Shown: one piece after another, positions 16,590 through 25,212 of the stretch | How positions within the stretch are numbered: the stretch's first letter is position 1 | How the letters are laid out: every line of letters begins with the position of its first letter | Source of the DNA: Streptomyces sp. FIT100 | GTDB taxonomy: Bacteria; Actinomycetota; Actinomycetes; Streptomycetales; Streptomycetaceae | DNA length: 64,000 bases | Direction of reading: 5' to 3' | Assembly: GCF_024584805.1 (NCBI RefSeq) | Contig: NZ_CP075715.1 | Coordinates: forward strand, 5,076,526 to 5,140,525 | The notes under the pieces: generated by a model | Databases searched by the model: none | What the model was told of the DNA's origin: nothing | The model's input: only the letters and a program-made list of their open reading frames with translations | Translations under genes and position numbers: made by a program

Positions 16590-17708
16590 ATGAATCAGCA
16601 CATCGAGTGGCGGCTGCCCCGGGGCCCGCGCAGTGCGGGCCGCGCCCGCGCGTTTCTGGCCGGGCAGGCGAAGGAATGGAAGCTCCCGGAGGACACCGCG
16701 GAGACCGCTGTACTGCTGCTCAGCGAGCTGGTCACGAACGCCTGTCGCCATGCGAAGGTCCCGCCGGGGCGTGAGGTGTGGACGCGGTGCGTGCTCCGGC
16801 GGGACGGGGTCCTGCGGGTCGAGGTCTCGGACGCGAGCGACGTGCTGCCGCGTCCGCGTGCCGCCGCGCCGGATGACGAGTCGGGGCGCGGGCTCACGCT
16901 CGTGGCCGCGCTCGCCGACGCGTGGGGCGCGTATCCGCGGGAGTGCGGGGTCGGCAAGACGGTGTGGTTCGAGGTGGGAGCGGGTGTCACCGGCGACGGC
17001 GTGCGCGATCACGGCGGGTGTGCTGCGCTTGATGGTGTGGAGGAGGAGGAGCCCATGTCCGAAACGACGCGATCTTCCCGGCACCAGAGCGGCATGCGGG
17101 GCGCCCGCTACGGCGAGGTGCTGCTCATCTCGCCGAGCGAGGACGGCGGACTCAAAGCGGCCGTCTACAACACCTTCGGCCTCAACGACTGCCCGCTGGA
17201 CAAGTGGAACGCGCTCGACGCGCGCGCCCTCGCCGAGGAGTTCCAGGTGCCGGTGGTGTTCCTGAACGGGCCCCGCTTCTGGACGATCGACGAGGTCACG
17301 ACGTACGTGTGGGGGGACGTCGAGAAGTTCGACGGCCTGGAGGCCCGCTGGGCGGCCGAGGTCCGGATCCCGCCGGAGATCGACGTCACCGGGGCGTCGG
17401 CCAAGAAGCACTACGTCGAGACCACGGTGGCGCGGGACACCGAGTACGTCCTGGCCGCGGGCAAGCCCGTGTACGCGCTGGTCGCCCCCGGGGACCGGAC
17501 GTACGTGCTCCAGGCGTACTCGCACACGGTGGACCCCGGCCAGACGATCGACTCGCTGGCCACGCTCGGTGACCGGCTCCGGTTGCCGGAGGGCTGGCGG
17601 TTCCGGGTCGGTACGCCCGACGAGGACCTGCACGTGCGGACGGTCGACAAGAAGGCCACCGTCCTCCAGGACGAGCTGGAGAACACCTACATGCTCCACG
17701 TCCGGTGA
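16590..17708 (+). CDS. AbaA/RsbW-like ATPase domain read in frame into a conserved hypothetical protein
   Basis: One open frame of 372 residues with two parts. Residues 1-135 are a HATPase_c domain of the anti-sigma-factor type (N-box LLSELVTNACRHAK, G2-like SGRGLTLVAALADAWG). Residues ~156-372, from MSETTRSSRHQSG, match a protein of unknown function that I believe is normally encoded alone (RYGEVLLI, VYNTFGLNDCP, VFLNGPRFW, final DELENTYMLHVR). The internal ATG at 17055 has the strong site AGGAGGAGGA 3-4 nt upstream, whereas ATG 16590 has almost none. Either a true fusion, or two overlapping products from one frame. Divergent from the WhiJ-like regulator. Confidence 0.8.
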   Translation: MNQHIEWRLPRGPRSAGRARAFLAGQAKEWKLPEDTAETAVLLLSELVTNACRHAKVPPGREVWTRCVLRRDGVLRVEVSDASDVLPRPRAAAPDDESGRGLTLVAALADAWGAYPRECGVGKTVWFEVGAGVTGDGVRDHGGCAALDGVEEEEPMSETTRSSRHQSGMRGARYGEVLLISPSEDGGLKAAVYNTFGLNDCPLDKWNALDARALAEEFQVPVVFLNGPRFWTIDEVTTYVWGDVEKFDGLEARWAAEVRIPPEIDVTGASAKKHYVETTVARDTEYVLAAGKPVYALVAPGDRTYVLQAYSHTVDPGQTIDSLATLGDRLRLPEGWRFRVGTPDEDLHVRTVDKKATVLQDELENTYMLHVR

Positions 17709-17756
17709 GCCGTCAGCGTCAGCGTCACCGCCACCGCCGCCGTCACCGCCGCCGCG

Positions 17757-19334
17757 TCACGTCCGGCGGATCGCCCGCCCGGCCAGTACGTCCGTGCGCT
17801 TCCCCTCCTCGATGACGAAGCTGCCGTCGATCAGGACGTGCGGGATGCCGGTCGGGAGCGTGCGGGGCGCCTCGAAGGTCGAACCGGCCGCGACCGTGTC
17901 CGGGTCGAAGAGGACGAGGTCGGCGCGGTAGCCCTCGCGTACGAGACCCCGGTCGGCGAGCCGGAGCCGGGCGGCCGGGCGCGAGGTGAGGTGCGCGACG
18001 GTCTCCTCCAGGGACAGGACGCCGAGTTCGCGGGCGTAGTGGCCGAGGTAGTGCGGGAAGGTGCCGTAGGCGCGCGGGTGCGGCTTGACGCCCTGGAGGA
18101 TGCCGTCGGAGCCGCCCGTGTGGACGCGGTGGCGCATGATCGCGCGGACGTTCTCCTCGTGGCCGACGTGCTGGAGGATCGTCGAGCCGAGGCGGTCGTC
18201 GAGCAGCAGCCGGCGGGCGGTGGTCCAGCCGTCCAGGCGGCGGCCCACGAACTCCGCCAGCGCCGGATCGGCGACGCCGGAGATCTCGATCGTGTCCCAC
18301 TCCATCGGCACGCCGTGGCAGCCGTCGGAGCCGATGACCTCCAGGTGGTGGCGGATCTTCTCGGCCGTCCCGTCGTCCCGCAGCCGGGCCATGACCGCCT
18401 CCGGCCCGCCCTCGCTCGCCCAGCTCGGCAGCAGCGCGACGAGGGTCGTGCAGCCGGGGGTGTACGGATAGGTGTCGAGGGAGATGTCGGCGCCCGCGTC
18501 GAGCGCCTCGTCGAGCAGGGTGAGCAGCTCGGGGGCGCGGCCCTTGTTCACGCCGAAGTTCATGGTGGCGTGGGCGAGATGGAGGGCGCAGCCGGCGTCT
18601 CGGGTGAGGCCGACCATCTCCTCGTACGCCTCCAGGGCGCCTGCGCCGTAGGAGCGGTGGTGCGGGCAGTAGTAGCCGCCGTACGAGGCCACCACCCGGC
18701 ACAGCTCGGTGAGTTCGGCGTCGCCCGCGTACATGCCGGGGGTGTAGGTCAGGCCGGAGGACATGCCGACGGCGCCCTGCTCCATGCCCTCGGCGACGAG
18801 CTGCTTCATGCGCGCGAGCTCTTCAGGGGTGGCCGCGCGGTCGTCCCAGCCGACGGCGAGCATCCGCACCGTTCCCTGGGGGATCAGATAGGCCGCGTTG
18901 ACGGCGATGCCCCGGCCGCCGTGGGAGCGGTCGAGCCGGTCCAGGTACTCGCCGACGGTCCGCCAGTCGAAGTCGATGTCCGAACCGTCGCCGTTCCAGC
19001 CGGTGATGGCCCTGCGGACCTCGGCGAGGGTGCGGTCGTCGACGGGCGCGTACGACAGCCCGTCCTGGCCGAGGACCTCCAGGGTCACGCCCTGGGCCGC
19101 CTTGGCGCTGTGGTCGGGGTCGCGGAGCAGCGCGAGGTCGCTGTGCGCGTGCATGTCGATGAAGCCGGGGGAGAGGGCGAGGCCGGCGGCGTCGAGGAGG
19201 CGGCGGCCGGTGAGGCGTTCGCCGCCTTCGCGGGATATCGCGGTGATGCGGCCGTCCGTGACGCCGACGTCGGCGCGGTACGAGGCGGCGCCGGTGCCGT
19301 CGACGACGCGTGCGCCGCGGATGACGAGGTCCAT
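17757..19334 (-). CDS. N-acyl-D-amino-acid deacylase family amidohydrolase
   Basis: 525-residue metal-dependent hydrolase predicted to release D-amino acids from N-acylated forms. The amidohydrolase HxH motif is GFIDMHAHSDLALL (residues ~58-70); further metal or active-site segments are CPHHRSYGAG, LHLAHATMN and HTGGSDGILQG, and the C-terminal GYRADLVLFDPDTV is typical of D-aminoacylases. ATG 19334 follows AGGAGCT at 6 nt. It is the second gene of a leftward pair with the PLP enzyme and faces the kinase-IclR-RidA-GntP operon, which supports a D-amino-acid salvage pathway. Confidence 0.9.
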   Translation of the reverse strand: MDLVIRGARVVDGTGAASYRADVGVTDGRITAISREGGERLTGRRLLDAAGLALSPGFIDMHAHSDLALLRDPDHSAKAAQGVTLEVLGQDGLSYAPVDDRTLAEVRRAITGWNGDGSDIDFDWRTVGEYLDRLDRSHGGRGIAVNAAYLIPQGTVRMLAVGWDDRAATPEELARMKQLVAEGMEQGAVGMSSGLTYTPGMYAGDAELTELCRVVASYGGYYCPHHRSYGAGALEAYEEMVGLTRDAGCALHLAHATMNFGVNKGRAPELLTLLDEALDAGADISLDTYPYTPGCTTLVALLPSWASEGGPEAVMARLRDDGTAEKIRHHLEVIGSDGCHGVPMEWDTIEISGVADPALAEFVGRRLDGWTTARRLLLDDRLGSTILQHVGHEENVRAIMRHRVHTGGSDGILQGVKPHPRAYGTFPHYLGHYARELGVLSLEETVAHLTSRPAARLRLADRGLVREGYRADLVLFDPDTVAAGSTFEAPRTLPTGIPHVLIDGSFVIEEGKRTDVLAGRAIRRT

Positions 19335-19357
19335 CTCAGAGCTCCTGTCCGCGCGTG

Positions 19358-20647
19358 TCAGAAGAAGGTGCGGACGTAGTCGGTGACCGTGCCGTCCGCC
19401 TCCGCCACCGGGATCAGCTGCCACTTGTCGAACGACGTGCACGGGTGCGACAGGCCCATCCCGACCCAGTCGCCGACGTCGAGCTCAGCCTCGTCGTCCG
19501 TGCGGATCCACGCGTGCTGGTCGGACAGTCCGGTGACGGTGATGCCGGTGGCGGGGCGGACGGCGCCGGTGCGCGGGTCGCGGACCACCTGGGCCTCTGG
19601 CAGGTCGAGGTCGTACGCGGCGTCGCGCTTGCCCGCGTTGGCGAACGCCTGGTGCGGGGTCGGGCGGGAGACGACCTGGGCCCAGAGGCGGAAGGCGGGC
19701 TCCAGCGCACCCTCCTCGGGGACGCGGTTGAAGGGGGTGAGGTGCTTGTAGTGGCCGTCGTCGTGGGAGACGTACGCGCCCGAGCGCAGCAGCTTCAGCA
19801 CCGGTCGGGACAGCTCCGGGATCTCGGCGAAGACGTCGGCGACGGCGTCGAACCAGGCGCTGCCGCCCGCGCTGACGACGATCTCGTCCGTGTCGGCGAA
19901 CCGGCCGTCCTTGTCGTAGGAGGCGGCGAGCGCCACGAGGCGGCGCAGCCAGTCCCGCACCCGCTCGGACGTGGCGTCCGGGACCTCGCCCTCGTAGCCG
20001 GCGACGCCGACGAGGCGCAGGGTGGGGGCCGCGGCGACCGCGTCGGCGACGGCCGTGCAGTCGGCCTCGCCGCGGGCGCCGGTGCGGGCGGTGTCACCCG
20101 CGCCGAGCTCGACCACGACGTCCAGGGGGCGGGACGGGGCGGCGGCGGAGAGGGCCTCGTCCATCAGCTCGACGCCGCGCACCGAGTCGACGTAGCAGAC
20201 GAAGCGGAACTCCGGGTCGCGGTCGAGCTCGGCCGCGAGCCAGCGCAGGGCGACGGGGTCGACGAGCTCGTTCGCGAGGAAGACGCGCTGGATGGCGTGC
20301 GCGCGGTAGACACGGACCTGGTGCGGGACCGCGGCGGTGATGCCCCAGGCGCCGCGCTCCAGCTGGCGGGCGAAGAGCTGCGGGGACATGGAGGTCTTGC
20401 CGTGCGGGGCGAAGGCGAGGCCGTGGCGCTCCGCGTAGGTCTCCAGCAGGGCGAGATTGTGCTCCAGGGACTCCGCGGAGAGTGCGAGCACGGGTGTGGT
20501 GAAACCACCGGTGAAGAGGTTGCGCCGCTGGGCGGCCAGCTCACCGACGGTGAGGCCCTCCGCGTCCGGGGGGAGCGCCTTGAAGCGGTGGTCGACGGTC
20601 TCGCGATCGAGCTGTGCGAGGCCGGCGACGGGGTTCTCGGCGGGCAT
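19358..20647 (-). CDS. PLP-dependent amino-acid deaminase/aldolase (D-threonine aldolase fold)
   Basis: 429-residue enzyme with an alanine-racemase-type PLP barrel. The PLP lysine is in FAPHGKTSMSPQLF (HGKT, residues ~76-80), and the C-terminal metal/PLP region includes SDQHAWI and GMGLSHPCTSFDKW, matching the histidine and cysteine metal ligands of D-threonine aldolase relatives. The family is annotated as amino-acid deaminase/aldolase acting on D-amino acids. ATG 20647 follows GGAGGCCCACC. It is the first gene of the leftward operon with the D-aminoacylase 23 nt downstream. The neighbouring RidA would clear the reactive enamine or imine product. Confidence 0.88.
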   Translation of the reverse strand: MPAENPVAGLAQLDRETVDHRFKALPPDAEGLTVGELAAQRRNLFTGGFTTPVLALSAESLEHNLALLETYAERHGLAFAPHGKTSMSPQLFARQLERGAWGITAAVPHQVRVYRAHAIQRVFLANELVDPVALRWLAAELDRDPEFRFVCYVDSVRGVELMDEALSAAAPSRPLDVVVELGAGDTARTGARGEADCTAVADAVAAAPTLRLVGVAGYEGEVPDATSERVRDWLRRLVALAASYDKDGRFADTDEIVVSAGGSAWFDAVADVFAEIPELSRPVLKLLRSGAYVSHDDGHYKHLTPFNRVPEEGALEPAFRLWAQVVSRPTPHQAFANAGKRDAAYDLDLPEAQVVRDPRTGAVRPATGITVTGLSDQHAWIRTDDEAELDVGDWVGMGLSHPCTSFDKWQLIPVAEADGTVTDYVRTFF

Positions 20648-20693
20648 GGTGGGCCTCCTCCACACGGGCGTGCTGCGATGAGATCGCCTCGGA

Positions 20694-20734
20694 TTGCAGC
20701 ATGTGCAACGGTCATTGCGTATAGCGCTTAACGC
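20694..20734. promoter_or_regulatory. Operator region between divergent D-amino-acid operons
   Basis: Two small palindromes lie between the deaminase and kinase genes: TTGCA-N5-TGCAA (20694-20708) and AGCG-CTTAA-CGCT (20722-20734). Their place between divergent starts and the presence of an IclR gene in the right-hand operon make this the likely IclR site. Confidence 0.5.
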
Positions 20735-20795
20735 TGTCTAACATCCGAGCCGACACCGGGTCAATGGACCCACACGACCTGTGAGGAGCGCCAGA

Positions 20796-22097
20796 GTGAC
20801 CGTCGTGACCGGAACCGCAGCCGTGGAGGACGGCGGCGTCCTCGACGCCGTCTGCCTCGGCGAGTCCATGGTCACGTTCCTGCCGTCACGGCCCGGCCGC
20901 CTCGCCGACGTGCCGTCCTTCGCGCGCACCATCGGCGGCGCCGAGTCGAACGTGGCGTGCGCGCTGGCCGCGGCGGGGCACTCCGTGAAGTGGGTCAGCC
21001 GGGTCGGGGCCGACGGCTTCGGCGACCACCTGATCGCGGCGGTGGCGGCGTACGGCGTCGACACCTCCGCCGTCCGGCGCGACCCGGGACGACCCACGGG
21101 CATCTACTTCCGCACCGCCACCGACCGGGCGACCGACGCGCACGAAGTCCTCTACTACCGGGCCGGATCCGCCGCGTCCGCGATGTCCCCGGCGAACGTG
21201 ACGCACGAGGACCTCGGCGCCGCACGCGTCCTCCATGTCTCCGGCATCACCGCCGCCCTGTCGCCCGACTGCCTCGCCCTGATGCGCGCCCTCACCGCGC
21301 CGCGCGCCGGGCGGCCGCTCGTCTCCTTCGACGTCAACCACCGGCCGGGACTGTGGCGCGACGACCCCGCCGTGCTGCTGGAGCTCGCGCGCGGGGCGGA
21401 CCTCGTCTTCGTCGGCGAGGACGAGGCGGAGGACGCGTGGGGCGTGTGCGGCGGCCCCGCCGCGATCCGGGACGCGCTGCCGGAGCCGGCGGTGCTGGTC
21501 GTGAAGCAGGGGGCGAAGGGCGCGGTGGCGTTCAGCCGCTGCGTGGAGCCTTTCCCCACCCCGCCCCTTCCCGCAGTGTCGATGTGCGGCTCCGCCGCGT
21601 GGGGGGCAAGCCCCCAGCCCCCCACTGGGGCTCCGCCCCCGAACCCCCGCCGGGGCGCTGCCCCGGACCCCGCGCCTCAAACGCCGGCGAGGCTGAGTGT
21701 TCCAGCCCCTCCGGCGTTTGAGGAGCGGGGGTACGGGGGCGGAGCCCCCGAAACCGGCGTCCGGGGCGGAGCCCCGGCGGGGGCTGGGGCGGAGCCCCAG
21801 TGCACCTTCGTCCCCGCCCCCCGCGTCGACGTCGTCGCCCCCGTCGGCGCAGGCGACGCCTTCGCCGCCGGGTTCCTCTCGGGCACCCTGCGGGGGCTGC
21901 CCATGCGGGAACGGCTGCGGCACGGGCACCTCATGGCCGCCGCCGCCCTCACCGTCCCCGGCGACCTCGGCGCGCCGCCCCCCACCGCGTACGCCGACCG
22001 CCTCGCCGCCCTCGGCGACGCCGCCTGGGAGACACTTCACCTCGGCCCCGGCTGGACGGCAGCCGCGCAGGCCACGGAGGAGGTACGCACCCCATGA
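20796..22097 (+). CDS. PfkB-family sugar kinase (KDG-kinase like) with an inserted repeat segment
   Basis: 433-residue ribokinase-family protein, about 85 residues longer than normal. The PfkB signature 1 region is GGAESNVACALAAAGH and signature 2 with the catalytic Asp is DVVAPVGAGDAFAAGF. Between CVE (about residue 250) and CTFVPAPRVDVV (about residue 336) lies a Pro/Gly/Ala-rich segment encoded by a palindromic repeat element, inserted without breaking the frame. GTG 20796 follows GAGGAG at 7 nt. It is the first gene of a coupled operon kinase-IclR-RidA. Substrate is probably 2-keto-3-deoxygluconate or a related acid. Activity of this version is uncertain. Confidence 0.85.
   Translation: MTVVTGTAAVEDGGVLDAVCLGESMVTFLPSRPGRLADVPSFARTIGGAESNVACALAAAGHSVKWVSRVGADGFGDHLIAAVAAYGVDTSAVRRDPGRPTGIYFRTATDRATDAHEVLYYRAGSAASAMSPANVTHEDLGAARVLHVSGITAALSPDCLALMRALTAPRAGRPLVSFDVNHRPGLWRDDPAVLLELARGADLVFVGEDEAEDAWGVCGGPAAIRDALPEPAVLVVKQGAKGAVAFSRCVEPFPTPPLPAVSMCGSAAWGASPQPPTGAPPPNPRRGAAPDPAPQTPARLSVPAPPAFEERGYGGGAPETGVRGGAPAGAGAEPQCTFVPAPRVDVVAPVGAGDAFAAGFLSGTLRGLPMRERLRHGHLMAAAALTVPGDLGAPPPTAYADRLAALGDAAWETLHLGPGWTAAAQATEEVRTP
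21623..21802. repeat. Streptomyces palindromic repeat element inside the kinase gene
   Basis: A 180-bp long imperfect hairpin. Outer arms CACTGGGGCTCCGCCCC (21623-21639) and GGGGCGGAGCCCCAGTG (21786-21802) match perfectly; middle arms match with a few mismatches; the core CTCAAACGCCGG (21676-21687) and CCGGCGTTTGAG (21711-21722) is perfect. I recognise this GGGGCGGAGCCCC/CGGCGTTTGAGG type as an interspersed intergenic repeat of Streptomyces. Low-complexity inserted DNA extends left to about 21551. Confidence 0.88.
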
Positions 22098-22843
22098 GCC
22101 AGACCGTCGACCGCGCCCTGAGCATCCTGCCGCTGCTCGCCCAGGGGCCCGCGGACCTGGGACAGGTCGCCGACCGCCTCGGCGTCCACAAGTCCACCGC
22201 CCTCCGCCTCCTGCGCACCCTCCACGAGCACGGCCTCGTCTACCGGCAGCAGGACCAGCGCTACCGCCTCGGCGCCCGCCTCTTCGCCCTCGCCCAGGAA
22301 GCCGTCGAGAACCTCGACGTCCGCGAGATCGCCCACCCCCACCTCGTCGCCCTCAACGAGCAGTGCGGCCACACGGTCCACCTCGCCGTCCACGAGGAGA
22401 ACGAGGTCCTCTACATCGACAAGGTCGAGAGCCGCTACCCGGTGCGGATGTACTCCCGTATCGGCAAGCCCGTCGCGATCACCGTCGCCGCCGTGGCCAA
22501 GCTCCTCCTCGCCGACCTCCCCGAGGCCGAGCGCCACGCCGTGGCCGAGAAGCTCGACTACCCCATGTACACGCCCCGTTCGATCCCCAACGCCGCCGCG
22601 TTCCTCAAGGAACTGGCGACCGTACGCGAACAGGGCTGGGCCACCGACCTCGGCGGCCACGAGGAGTCCATCAACTGCGTCGCGGCCCCCATCCGCGGCA
22701 CGGACGGCCGGGTCGTCGCCGCCATGTCGGTCTCCGCGCCGAACGTCGTCGTCACCGCCGACGAACTCCTCACCCTCCTCCCCCTGGTGCGCCGCACCGC
22801 CGACGCGATCACCCGCGAATACTCAGGCAAGGACCACGTATGA
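22094..22843 (+). CDS. IclR-family transcriptional regulator
   Basis: 249-residue regulator with an N-terminal winged helix-turn-helix (residues 1-65: QTVDRALSILPLLAQGP, LGVHKSTALRLLRTLHEHGL) and a C-terminal GAF-like effector domain (residues ~75-245: KVESRYPVRMYSRIGKP, DLGGHEESINCVAAPIRG, VVAAMSVSAP). It overlaps both neighbours by 4 bp (ATGA), so it is translated with the kinase and RidA genes. It probably senses a keto acid or sugar acid and controls the divergent promoters at 20650-20795. Length and motifs are normal. Confidence 0.94.
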   Translation: MSQTVDRALSILPLLAQGPADLGQVADRLGVHKSTALRLLRTLHEHGLVYRQQDQRYRLGARLFALAQEAVENLDVREIAHPHLVALNEQCGHTVHLAVHEENEVLYIDKVESRYPVRMYSRIGKPVAITVAAVAKLLLADLPEAERHAVAEKLDYPMYTPRSIPNAAAFLKELATVREQGWATDLGGHEESINCVAAPIRGTDGRVVAAMSVSAPNVVVTADELLTLLPLVRRTADAITREYSGKDHV

Positions 22844-23253
22844 CGACCGAGAAGACCGCGATCACCCCCGCCACCCACACCACCCCGCCCGCGAAGTTCT
22901 CCCACGGCGTCCGCAAGGGCAACATCCTCCAGGTCGCCGGACAGGTCGGCTTCCTCCCTGCCGTCGAGGGCCAGGCCCCGACCGTCGCGGGCCCGACCCT
23001 GCGCGAGCAGACCCTCCAGACCCTCGCCAACGTCAAGGCGATCCTGGAGGAGGGCGGCGCGAGCTGGGACGACGTGATGATGATCCGCGTCTACCTCACC
23101 GACACCGCCCACTTCGCCGAGATGAACGAGATCTACAACACCTACTTCGAGGAGCAGGGCCTGGGGCAGGCCCCCGCCGCCCGCACGACGGTCTACGTCG
23201 GCCTCCCCGCCGGGCTGCTCATCGAGATCGACGCCCTGGCCGTCCTCGGCTGA
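22840..23253 (+). CDS. ridA: RidA-family enamine/imine deaminase
   Basis: 137-residue trimer-forming protein of the RidA/YjgF family. It hydrolyses the 2-aminoacrylate-type intermediates released by PLP deaminases, fitting the amino-acid deaminase in the divergent operon. Visible family blocks are NILQVAGQVGF, LREQTLQTLANVKAILEEGG, MMIRVYLTDTAHFAEMNEIY and the C-terminal ARTTVYVGLPAGLLIEIDA, which carries the catalytic arginine equivalent in the PAARTTV context. ATG 22840 overlaps the IclR stop by 4 bp. A strong hairpin follows the gene. Confidence 0.93.
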   Translation: MTTEKTAITPATHTTPPAKFSHGVRKGNILQVAGQVGFLPAVEGQAPTVAGPTLREQTLQTLANVKAILEEGGASWDDVMMIRVYLTDTAHFAEMNEIYNTYFEEQGLGQAPAARTTVYVGLPAGLLIEIDALAVLG

Positions 23254-23279
23254 TTCCCCTGAACCACCCGCTGCCGTAC

Positions 23280-23310
23280 GGCACGGCGCCCACCGCAGGG
23301 GCGCCGTGCC
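23280..23310 (+). terminator. Hairpin between ridA and GntP genes
   Basis: GGCACGGCGCCC (23280-23291) and GGGCGCCGTGCC (23299-23310) form a perfect 12-bp stem with a 7-nt loop. It may terminate or attenuate transcription before the permease gene, lowering permease expression relative to the upstream operon. Confidence 0.7.
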
Positions 23311-23351
23311 GCGCTCCCCCCTACCCAGAACCCACCGACCGAGGTCCCCCC

Positions 23352-24797
23352 ATGCCACCTGCCGCGCCACCCCACACCGGAGGACTGCTCCTCCTCATCG
23401 ACGGCACCGCCGGACTGCTCACCGTCGCCGCCCTCGGCATCGCGCTCCTCCTCTTCCTGATCATCAAGGTCAGGCTCCAGCCGTTCGTCGCGCTGCTCGC
23501 CGTCTCGATCGCGGTCGGCCTCGCCGCCGGCCTCTCCGTCACCGAACTCTTCGGCACCGTCCAGAAGTCCGCCGCCGTCTCGGTCATCGAGACCGGCATG
23601 GGCGGCATCCTCGGCCATGTCGCGATCATCATCGGCCTGGGCACCATGCTCGGCGCGATACTCGAGGTCAGCGGTGGCGCAGAGGTGCTGAGCTCCCGCC
23701 TCCTCGGCCTCTTCGGCGAGAAGCGCGCCCCGCTGGCCATGGGCCTCACCGGCCTCATCTTCGGCATCCCGGTCTTCTTCGACGTCGGCATCTTCGTCCT
23801 CGCGCCGATCGTCTACGCCGCCGCCAAGCGCTCCGGCAAGTCGATCGTGCTGTACGCGATGCCGCTCCTCGCGGGCCTGTCGATGACCCACGCCTTCCTG
23901 CCGCCGCACCCGGGGCCGGTCGCCGCCGCGGGCCTGCTCCACGTCTCGCTCGGCTGGGTCATCCTCATGGGCGTCGTCGTCGGCATCCCGGCCGTCATCG
24001 CCGCCTGGGTGTACGCCTCCTGGATCGGCAAGCGGCTCTTCGTCCCCGTACCGGAGGACATGCTCGAAGCCGCCGAGGACGCCAAGGCGGCCGTCGCGGC
24101 CGAACGCAGGAGCTCCGCCACCGAGGCGCCGGTCTCCCTCGGCACGGTCCTGTTCATCATCGGCACGCCGCTGGTGCTCATCCTCGCCGCGACGTTCTCG
24201 TCCATCGCGCTCGACGAGTCGACCCTGCGCTCGGTCATCGAGTTCTTCGGCAGCCCCTTCGTCGCCCTGACGATCGCGCTCGTGCTGGCGTACCTCCTGC
24301 TGGGCGTCCGCCGCGGCTGGTCCCGCAAGTCCCTGGAGTCGGTCTCGACCCAGTCGCTGAAGCCGGTCGGCAACATCCTGCTCGTCGTCGGCGCGGGCGG
24401 AGTCTTCGGCGCCGTGCTCAAGGCGAGCGGCGTCGCCCAGGCGCTCTCGGACACCTTCAACGACGTGGGCCTGCCCGTCATCGTGCTGGCCTACCTGATC
24501 TCCCTCGTCCTGCGGGTCGCCCAGGGCTCGGCCACGGTCGCGATCGTCACCACGGCGGGCATCGTGCTCCCCCTGGTCGAGGGCGGCGACCACTCGCAGG
24601 CGTTCCTCGCCCTGGTCATCATGGCGATCTCGGCCGGCTCGATCTTCGCGTCGCACGTCAACGACGGCGGATTCTGGATCGTCGCGCAGTACTTCGGCAT
24701 ATCCGAGCGGGACACCCTCAAGTCCTGGACGGTGCTGGAGTCGGTCCTGTCGGTGGCGGGCTTCGCGGTGGCGGCGGCGTTGAGTCTGGCCGTCTGA
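23352..24797 (+). CDS. GntP-family permease (gluconate/organic acid:H+ symporter type)
   Basis: 481-residue membrane transporter with about 12-14 hydrophobic helices. Family marks are GLGTMLGAILEVSGGAE, IFGIPVFFDVGIFVLAPI, GLSMTHAFLPPHPGPVAAA and the C-terminal ASHVNDGGFWIVAQYFG, all conserved in gluconate permeases and in GntP-type D-serine (DsdX) transporters. The setting among D-amino-acid enzymes makes a D-amino or keto acid a plausible substrate. ATG 23352 is 41 nt beyond the hairpin and close to GGTCCCCCC, so its ribosome binding site is weak. It probably belongs to the operon by readthrough. Confidence 0.9.
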   Translation: MPPAAPPHTGGLLLLIDGTAGLLTVAALGIALLLFLIIKVRLQPFVALLAVSIAVGLAAGLSVTELFGTVQKSAAVSVIETGMGGILGHVAIIIGLGTMLGAILEVSGGAEVLSSRLLGLFGEKRAPLAMGLTGLIFGIPVFFDVGIFVLAPIVYAAAKRSGKSIVLYAMPLLAGLSMTHAFLPPHPGPVAAAGLLHVSLGWVILMGVVVGIPAVIAAWVYASWIGKRLFVPVPEDMLEAAEDAKAAVAAERRSSATEAPVSLGTVLFIIGTPLVLILAATFSSIALDESTLRSVIEFFGSPFVALTIALVLAYLLLGVRRGWSRKSLESVSTQSLKPVGNILLVVGAGGVFGAVLKASGVAQALSDTFNDVGLPVIVLAYLISLVLRVAQGSATVAIVTTAGIVLPLVEGGDHSQAFLALVIMAISAGSIFASHVNDGGFWIVAQYFGISERDTLKSWTVLESVLSVAGFAVAAALSLAV

Positions 24798-24827
24798 GAC
24801 GTGACACGTGCGGCGTCCGGGGCGCCG

Positions 24828-24895
24828 GGCCCACCGGCCCCCTGGGCCCACCGGCCCCCTGGGCCCACCGGCCCCCTGGGCCCACCGGCCCCCGG
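24828..24895. repeat. 17-bp tandem repeat downstream of the permease
   Basis: Four exact or near-exact copies of GGGCCCACCGGCCCCCT (24828-24844, 24845-24861, 24862-24878, 24879-24895; the last ends in G). They lie between the convergent permease and 34-residue protein genes and can fold into GC stems, so a terminator role is possible. Confidence 0.85.
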
Positions 24896-24944
24896 GTGCG
24901 GCGGCGGTACGCGTGCCGCCGCCGCACCCGAGCGGGTCCCCCGG

Positions 24945-25049
24945 TCAGTCGAAGAGGCCCTCGACGATCTCCTCGGCCGCCTCGCCGCCGATCTCCTCGG
25001 CCGCCTCTTCCACGATCTCCTCGAAGATCTCCTCGAAGATGTCGTCCAT
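24945..25049 (-). CDS. 34-residue acidic small protein
   Basis: A short gene with a good start: GGGAGGG lies 7 nt before ATG 25049. The product begins MDDIFEEIFEEIVEEAAEEI and ends EEIVEGLFD. It is built from a repeated (E/F)EEI(V/A) heptad-like pattern, giving a highly acidic amphipathic helix with almost no basic residues. It has no signal peptide. It lies 163 nt downstream of the TIGR04222-like membrane protein gene on the same strand. Function unknown; a small acidic modulator or antitoxin-like partner is conceivable. Confidence 0.65.
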   Translation of the reverse strand: MDDIFEEIFEEIVEEAAEEIGGEAAEEIVEGLFD

Positions 25050-25212
25050 GTGCTGAACCCTCCCTGACTGACTCGGTGTTGTGCGTTGCGCCTGCTCAAC
25101 GCGGCTTCCCGGAGGGGAGTTCCCGCACGTCGCCCCCGCAGGGACGACTGCCGGTGAAAGGTTGGTGTCGCCGAGTCGTACGGCGCGAGGACGCCGTTCG
25201 ACGCGCCGTCCC

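Noticed and set aside
24828..24895. Evenly spaced 17-bp repeats considered as a CRISPR array
   Set aside because: The copies are directly adjacent with no unique spacers, and there are no cas genes.
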